Assembly (NCBI RefSeq): GCF_037975245.1
Contig: NC_092564.1
Location: forward strand, 13,728,484-13,792,483
Reading direction: 5' to 3'
DNA: 64,000 bases
Source of the DNA: Apostichopus japonicus
Taxonomy: Eukaryota; Echinodermata; Holothuroidea; Aspidochirotida; Stichopodidae
Made by a program: the position numbers and the translations under genes. The notes under the pieces are model-generated. The model did not search any database. It was not told the DNA's origin and saw only the letters and a list, made by a program, of their open reading frames with translations. This document shows positions 42,601-51,600 of this stretch, one piece after another. Within the stretch, counting starts at the first letter, position 1. Each line of letters starts with the position of its first letter.

Positions 42601-45600
42601 TTGTACATTGTGATATCAGCTATCATAAACTCAATTTCATGTATCTCTTTTTTCTTCTTTTCTTTTCTTTTCTTCTTTTCAATTTGTAGCCTTTACCTGA
42701 CTTGCCTAGAATCAAAGGACTTCGTCTCTCAGGGAAGGCTTTTGCTGACACTCTGATGGTCATGGAATTCTTGCATAATTTTGGTGAAGCTTTAGGTTTT
42801 GGTAAGTTAAGTGATCATTTATGTTCAGGGTAGTTTGTGTTGTCATAACATTGCTTTCCTCACTCATCTCCCTTCACCATGATTAGTGAAGTGATGATAA
42901 TGTCGGTATGGTATTAAGGGGTACGTGGGGTTAGTGGGTGGGTGGGATGCCTACCAACATGACTCGATCCATGCACCTTAACAAATCATAGCATGACATC
43001 TGCAACATAATGTTAAATGAATGTAACAAACTTATCATTTTATGGTGAGATGTTGGAGTGATAGATGTTTTTGGTTGAGCCAGTACTTGGAGTATTTCTG
43101 TTAGAAGCTGTTGCACAACCCACCACACTTTACCACTTTCCTCCCCCCCCCCCCACCCTCCACTCTCTCATCCCCTCACATGTCTTTTCTGCAATAATCT
43201 GTTGTAATATTTGCTGTAAAGTGTGTTTCTAACAATGATGTTAACACTCCTTTCCTCTCAGATGTTGATGAAGATCTACCAACATTAGCAGAACTTCAGG
43301 GAGGGCTTCTAGGAGAGAGGCAGCATGAAAAGGCATTTATGCGTCTGACACTGCGACTCTTTAACCTAGCACTTGCTGATCCAGGTTTTCCAGATGATGG
43401 ACCTAAGGTACAAATAAACAATCTAAATAATAATAATAATATTAAGAATAATGTAATAATTAAGTAAACATGAAAATAATCTGGTGAATAATTTCTGTAA
43501 ACATTTGTAACGGTTTGATGTATAATCCAGTATATATTGTTTGTGAAAAAAACGTTTGCCTTTTTTCATCCTATTATCCAGATAAAGTCGATATTGAATC
43601 AGAAGATGCATGAAATACCAGTCACTGCTGATAATATGTCAGAGATGATGCGATACTACCTCCTGGGTGTCAACAATCATGAAGAAGAGGTAAGCAAAAC
43701 TTTTTTCTTTAATACACATAACCTCGAGCACTAATAACTCGTACACATTGTTTCCCTAATAGCAGTATGTATTGAGGTCAATGATAATGTTTCACTTAAA
43801 CACATTACTACTCAATTTGATTAAACTGTCTCTGTTGCATTAGTTCAGAGCTGACTTGTGATATTTTTACTTGCTTTCATACCCCCCGATTTCATCATCT
43901 TGGATGACGGAAGCATGGAAATTGTCTAAATTTGATGGGTTTGAACCATGCAGCAAAATTATAAATTTTGCGACCTTGTGAACTGTTTTATCGCTGTTGA
44001 TTTTCTTCTGCTATGAAGTGTTACATTGAATACTGAAGTGTAAATAATTCAAGATTGCTTAAATACACTTAATTATTCGCACTGATATGACATGACCAGT
44101 TATTATACATTGTGGATACATTTAGGATATTTTTGATGCCACTTGTTTCAATTTATAACACAAGTTCTGTACTTTAATGTTGTTTTCATTTGATTGAATT
44201 TCCAACATGTTTTAGATGATGCAGTTTTGCTTGTTTTCTTTCATTTGAGGCATTTCTCAGTCACTTAATAATCGTTGTCGTTTCCTTACCTCTCAGCTGT
44301 CTCAGGTATTGAGAAGGGTTCCTTTCAAAGCCCTGAATGCCACAGACAAGGCTGGAATACTGGGCTTCCTCATAAACCAACTGGTCTGCAGCGATGGTGT
44401 CACTCAACAAATTGATGAAACTTCCGATAAAGTCTCCAGCCTCAGGAGGGACAAGTGGATTGTAGAAGGCAAACTAAGAAAGTGAGTTTTAGAGTAGCAT
44501 TCCTTTAATAATTAAAGCTGATTTATTAGTGGCTACAACTTTGTATACTAGTATGATAGGTGGAGGGAGGGGGGGGTGGGATGAACACTAATACCTGATG
44601 TGTAACACTTTCACAGGTCTAGATATTTGCATCAAGTCCTACTTCATAACTTTATGAGATTCTTTACTGTGTGAACCCCCCATGTCATACAAACTGGACA
44701 AGTTTGCTGATCTCGAGTTGTTTCTTGGTTTTCGTTCTCAAGGTTGAAATCAGCTCATAATTTATCTCTGGATGATGGCAGCAATCAGGGAACACCAAGC
44801 AGTAGTCCAGTCAAAAGGAAACGAGGACGTCCTAAGAAGAGCTTTACCGAAGATAGCAATGGTGAGAGAGATTGTCATTTTAATGTTCAGGCTGAGGTAT
44901 CAACAAAAATCAATTTATGAAAAGAAAGTTTTTTATTCCTTGCTGGAGGTAAAAAGGAATCCATGCAGTAGTAATGGTGTCTCTGTGTGTGTGTGTGTGT
45001 ATCTGTGCATGTGATGTGTTGTATTATAAACACACAAGTAGTACATATTTGGTCTGTGGATCCACCGTAAAGAGTAGGGGAAAAAACCCTTGAAGGTCAA
45101 AGGTCACTTAAGGTCATATTGAAGTCTGAGATCCTTCAGCATGCTTGGTTTGTCTAGTAAAGGTGCTTCCTGGCAGTAGGTTTACAAAGCAGGGTGTCTC
45201 AGTGGCATCCCACTCCCCCTCCCCAAGAACACTTTCAGTGTATGTTCCCACATTCCCAATTTATCTCATATATCTGTTAGGTATTGTGAGACCTATCAAT
45301 TTATTTGGAAAAAAAAGACTTCGTAGTAATATTTGAATTGGAATTGCCCTCCTGTTTTCTTGTAGACAATACCCCGGTGGGTACACCAAGAGGGGAGGAT
45401 AAGAATGAGGACGACTTTGGAGATGGAGAAGACAAAGAGGAGGAAGACGATGGCGAAGAGGCAGGCAGCGATGATGGAGCGGAGCAAGAAGATGGAGGAG
45501 GAGCAGAGGATGGGGAAGACGATGATGAGACATCAAAATCAACCTCTTCTGATGCTAGCAAGGAAGATATTCAGAAGAAGATTGAAAAGTTATCCAAGGT

Positions 45601-48600
45601 AACTTTACTGTTTAATGGCATTCTAATGTCATGGAAAGAGGAATGTTCGAATGATTTGAGAATCTGTCATATTTACAGCCATGCACATTCTTTGGTGTGT
45701 TGATACTGTCTTGGAGAGTCTTGGAGAGTGTGTATTTGTCTGAAAGTTGTCGACTATGTTAAGCTATGTTATACTAAGTATATATGTTTAATATGTTTAA
45801 GTATATTACATTACTTGCATGTACTCATTTGTTTCTTTGAATTTGTTCCACAGCAACACAGTCAATTTCGCAACAAAATATTTGAAGCCATGCGCCCACT
45901 CCGTTCCATTTCTTTCGGGAAGGATCGTTTCCACCGACGTTATTGGGTGTTTCCCAATTTGGGAGGTCTCTTCGTGGAGGGTTCCGAGAGCTCTGTGCTT
46001 CCAGACAAGGGCAAGGAAGAGCTGGAACAGATCCACAAGAGACTGGTGAACGTCAAGAAAGACAGCGATGCCGATAAGGAGAACGACGCCAAGGTGGAGG
46101 AGAAGAAGATTAAAGAGGAACAAGAGGAAGCAAAGTTAGAAGGAGAGGTTAAGATGGAGGATGACAAAGATGGCATCAAGGATGAAGATAAGATACCATC
46201 GGAATCAAATGTGAAACAGGAAGAAGATGGAATGGGAGTTAAAGTCGAGGGAGATGTGAAAATGGAAGACGTGGAAGAAGGAGAGAAAGTTAAATCAGAG
46301 GAGAATAATAAATCGGAAAAGAAGGAGGAAGAGGAGGGAGGTATGACGACAAAGGATGAGAAAGTTGTAAAGATGGAAGAAGGCACCGACAGCCGTAAAG
46401 TGAAGGAAGAAGAAGAAGATATGAGAATGGACGGAGTCAAAGAAGGGGAAGTCAATCACGAATGTGAGACAAATGAAACAAAGGATGAACAACAGGTTGA
46501 TAAACTGTGTAATGATGGAGAGATGGTGGAGGGGAGGGGAGAGGCGAGAACTGGTGATAGTGAGAGTCAAGTTATTATTAGTAGTAAGGATAGCGTGCCA
46601 GTCGTTGAAAGTAATGTTTTGTACGGAGATGTTATAAAGGAAGACAATGTTTTGGAATCGAACAGGAACTCAGATGATACCTCAAGTCAAACCATTAGTA
46701 GAATGGAAGTAGATGAGAAGGATCAAATAGAGGGTGCTAAGGCCGAACTTAGATCCGATGAAGGGGATGGTAAAGATCAGGTCAGTGAAGGAGAGAAAAC
46801 AATGCAGCCAAGCTTGCCAAAGGATGAAACAATTCCTGAACCTGTATCAAAGCATTCAGTGTCTGAGGCAGAAATCCAGGAGACGACAAACTCTGACATG
46901 CCAAAGGATGACGACGATGTAACCAAAAGGTTGGATGCAATAAGTCATGATATTGACACCAACTCAAAAACCAAAGAGAACCTTTCGCCAGAATCGCTTA
47001 ACAAACTAAGTAGCACTTTACCAGCTGCGATGGATCCCCCCGCAGAGGTAGTGGGGACCGACCCAACAGAGCCGTCGGGCGCTGATGGTGTCAAAATGGA
47101 TCTACCGCAGGAAGAGCCGCAAGACTTGTCCATGAAAAGTCAGGCTCCCAAAGAGGAAAGTGAAGAGAAGGAAAAGGACGCCAGTGGAAAGTCTATACCA
47201 CTGGAGGAGAACGGACCAGTAGATCTATCCACACCTAAGGTTGGACCAGTCAAGAAGTTCAGCTTCGGGCTGGACGACATTTTAGCGAGACCAAATAGTC
47301 AGTCGGTAATCGTCTCACCCCACAGTCATGGTCCTGTCACCGGGAATGAGGGGCAAAAATCTGAGGACCCAAAGCCCAATGGGGTCATACCTCCAAGTAA
47401 TTGGTTTAACATCTTGCCAAGGACACCATGTGACGAGACATCTCTAACGCAGACATCAAATCTTCCTCCATCTCTTAAAACACCTCCTTCCAGCTTCCCT
47501 GCTATTCCTTTCAGCCCCTACATGTACCAGATGGCGTTTCCCTTCATGCCTGTCAACCAGCTTAGTCCGTACTTTGGTCCGTATCCGTTTGCCGGTATGC
47601 CGAACTTACCTATGCAGCCGATGTCACTACTGAACGGTCCCATTGAACAGCCTTTAATGCCATCCACTCCTAACCACTCTGCCAGCCAGACGCCAACCTC
47701 ACAGTCCCACATGCAACTCATGAACAGCATAGAGGTCAAGAAGGAGCCCAAGGAGGATGAAGAAGAGGAGAGTAGGAGAGGTCTGGCCCACCTGAAGGCA
47801 GTCCTTAACCAGATTGAAAATGCCAAGGTCCAACCAATACCACCGGGTGAGTCATCATTCATCACTACAATCTCTTGTGAACTCTCTTGTGTATTTACCA
47901 GCAATAGGTTATTGGCCGTGGAGAATACAAAATGAATCTACACAGCAACAGATGTCAATGAAAGGAATATCCTTAAAGCATAAAGGTCAAATTCAGCAAA
48001 CTATTAAATGAGCCCAAATACCATCCTGCCCCTTCCCCCCCCCCCACCCCCTTTGATGGCAACCCAATTCTTTACTAAATCTTTACTATTTGTTTGGAAT
48101 ATCTCTGATTATTAACTGGTTGTGTTTCTCCCCTACAGAGGTTAAATACGGATGGTGGCATATCAAGGATCAGGAGACCGTGGAGAATCTTTGCCGATGC
48201 CTCCACACGAAGGGTACCAGAGAAAGAGTCCTACAGAGGACGCTCTACAAACACACCGACTTTATCAAGAAGATTCTTAGTAAAGGTCTTCATAAAGGTA
48301 GGTGGTACTTCCGTGTTATCTCTTTCTACTAAAACATAGATCTGTCCTCATGGTGGAACACATTTTCTTCTTCCATGTACTAGATAGAGAGACTGTCTGT
48401 TAACAGCAATGAGAAATGAAGCAGCCAATGCATATGGAATGAATTATATAGTTTCAATGTCCTACAGTAAAGTTATGCCCTCACTTCATTGACTTTCTTC
48501 CACTTTGCCTAATTTTGTGTGTCTATAGCACAGTAGTTTTGAGTGTTCACTTATTTAAAGTGGCCTGGGTTCCAGTGGGGTGGGGGGGGCGGTGCTTGGG

Positions 48601-51600
48601 AGAAGTAAAATCAGTTTAATCGTATTGAATGCTTTAGATGACGCTGAAGTTGAATGTTACAAGCATTTCTCTCAGGACTTAAGATACAGGGTTTGAGATC
48701 ACAACAGCAAACATTGGAATAGTGAAAGATATAAAATATTTTGGTTACTATTAACTTTTGCAACTACAAGGCTTGAATTTGATCCATTTTTCCCTGTTTT
48801 ATTAGATATTATTAGCCTAAGATAAAGTACACTAAATGCTTTTAAAGTTTGTTAAAGGTGCATGCGCAGTTTTTTTCTGCACCCTATTTGGTTGCACGAC
48901 TGAACGAACAATGCAATTTTTTCAATCTGTACATCCTGACAGCATTATTTTGTTGGTTTGCCATTTTTGATTCAGACATGCAAGTGGAAGAGAAGGAATC
49001 CGAAGAGAAAGTAGAGTTTGGTGCTCCCTCTCTTGATAAAGCTGGGGAATTCTCGAAGAAGACTGACTTTATCATCAACATGAAACTCATTGAGAACATT
49101 GAAAGTATGGAGGAAAAGGTCTTCTCTGCTAGTATGCAAACTAAGGTAAGCCCTTTAAGTAACTACATGATTTACCTTTCATTCAATAGAGACAGAGACA
49201 GTAGCTGTCTGTCTGCATGCACCTATGTGAGAATTTCAGTCTCGTGTTCTTATATCCAGAGAGGTGTTTTATGAATTGTTCACATCGCAACCAATGTATT
49301 CTCAAGATCGGTAAATTTCAAATGATCTAGTACGGATGGAGAGATGTAGGGTGCACTTAGCAATGATTTGTGTCGAAACTAACTATGTTATGATGTGTGA
49401 GCAAATATTAGAAAAACAACTGGTGGTTTGGGAGCAATACTGATAGGAGGTGTTTGGTTTTGATTCTTCAGAAGAAGAAAGAACAAGGACTTTTTGCTCT
49501 ATTTCTTGGAAGAAACAAAAGCACAAGTTTTATTTTTTTTTCTTTCTTTCTTCCAGGGATGGGTTCTTCCAAATAAACTGTCCACTGCCGGCTGTGCTGC
49601 ATCTCCTTCAAAGGTGGAATCAACAAACACAGACCTTATACGATTGGCTTCCGAGCGGCTACTCAATCTGGAGGGCGCTATCGAAAGGCGTTTTCTGAAG
49701 CATCCACTCACTAAGAGGTAACTTATGAAATAGCAATAGTTTACACATTATCATCAGATTGAAGAATTGAGAAAGTTCAGGGCCAGATTAGCCTACCAGT
49801 AGGCTATACAGCTCAGATCCGGTACATTGCTGGCTGACTCCACCAGGTACCACCAGGTTGAAAGGGCTCGAGGGTCCAATTTCCTCGTCACTCACTAAAG
49901 GTGTCAGTTTCTGAAGTGCTAATTGGGTCCCTTGTTTTAAGGCCCTTGTGCCAACAGTAGGATCACCGAGCCAAATCTATGTGTCAGTACATCCCTGGGA
50001 AGGATATCGGGAAAACACGGGATATAAATGTGATATTGTTCTTGTTGTATCGAGTATATTAATGTTGTAGCAAATTTTAAGTTATGTTGCATGGCTGTGA
50101 ACTATACTGGCAGTGTCTGGATGGTTTTTACGTGATCAAAAGTATCATAAAACAGCTGTATGTTACATAACAATATTCAACTTGAACTCATCATTGCCGT
50201 CACATGACACCCTTTGAATATTCATTGCTATTTTGTTTTATTTGTTCTTTCAGAGAAACTACAAATTTCCTTCAAGAGAAATTGAACGAAGCAGAAAACG
50301 AAGAAGAAGAGTAAGTGTTTTTGATGGTTAAGAATGCATTTTATTTATTGAATGTTGATGAAGTCACCTGTATGTAAAATAGATGTCACCTGTACATTTA
50401 CATGTTTCTGTTCTTGGGCATCTTAAATGGTGTGATTTCAAATGTAAGCCTAAAATTAGAAATATTCGAAGTAGCCTAATATTACTGGGATTCATTGTCA
50501 GAATTATCCTGTCAAGAGTGCGATCAGATTAAATTATTTTAAAGAGATGTTGCATGGATAAAAGTTTCCAACTGTCGTGTTTTTGACCACCGATTTTCGA
50601 ACTATTGAGATACAAGCCAATTATTGGAGGGGTGAGAATCCCCACACAACCCCCCCCCCAATAGCTAGGTCCCCAGGGAGTTGTGGACAAACACTTGCTG
50701 AGCATTGAATTTACAACAAAAAAATAACCCACAATTCAAGTGGTAGAATGGGGATTAAAATTTTCTTGGGCTCACAACTACTATTACAAAGGGAAAGCCT
50801 TTGAAACCATTTTATTTGAAAGCTTTGTGTACTTGGAGCATTTTCAGATAAGTATACCTGCTGGTAAACATGCCCAAGCTGTGCAACAGTTGATAGGTTA
50901 TAGTGATAATTTGCTGTTTTGTCTGTGCCATACATGTTGAGATGTAAAGGTCATTTCCCTCTTGTTGCAGTTACCAAGAGCCAGTACAAGAAGAAGACAT
51001 CCCCAAGGGTCTTCAAGTCTGGCGGACGGCCACAGAAAACTCTACCTCAGCATCTCAACTCTACCTCTGTCTCCAGATGTTAGAGAAATGCATCACCTGG
51101 GAGAAAGCCATCATCAAAGTGGTGAGTAGTACAGCAGCTGGTTTGGATATCCAGAGTAGCTGATTATAACATATGCAGTCAATATGCTCACCGTGGTGTA
51201 TGTTTCTCAGTTTTGCAGGGTTATCTCGATGGGTGGGGGGGGGGGGCGTGCTGGCAGATAATGGTTAAAATGCTAAATGTGAATGAGCTTGAGTTATGTA
51301 GGCATTTGACTATTGATATGTAGGTATTTATAGACAGTTATGCAGGGGTTTGACAGTAATGCAGGTGTTCTGCAGTCACATGTGCATCTTTTCATGATTG
51401 TTCATCAGTGAGAAGTTAAATAGTTGTCTTTGATCAATATTTCTGCTTGCCAAAAATTAATTAAAGTAGCAAGATCTTGCCTAATATACAGACAAAGAGT
51501 AAAGAAATTTCTTTTCTATTTGTAGGTCTGGGGTCAGGCTGGATGGTAATTATCAGTATTCGCATATAAGTAAATTGTTGTTGTTTATCTAACCCTTTGA

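Noticed and set aside
45094-45116. Calling the AGGTCA triplet a functional nuclear-receptor enhancer
   Set aside because: It lies in repeat-like sequence; kept only as an observation.
45940-46455. Antisense frame rich in Ser/Phe opposite the large BAZ2 exon
   Set aside because: It mirrors the Glu/Lys/Asp codons of the real exon; the sense strand has conserved BAZ2 motifs and splice sites.
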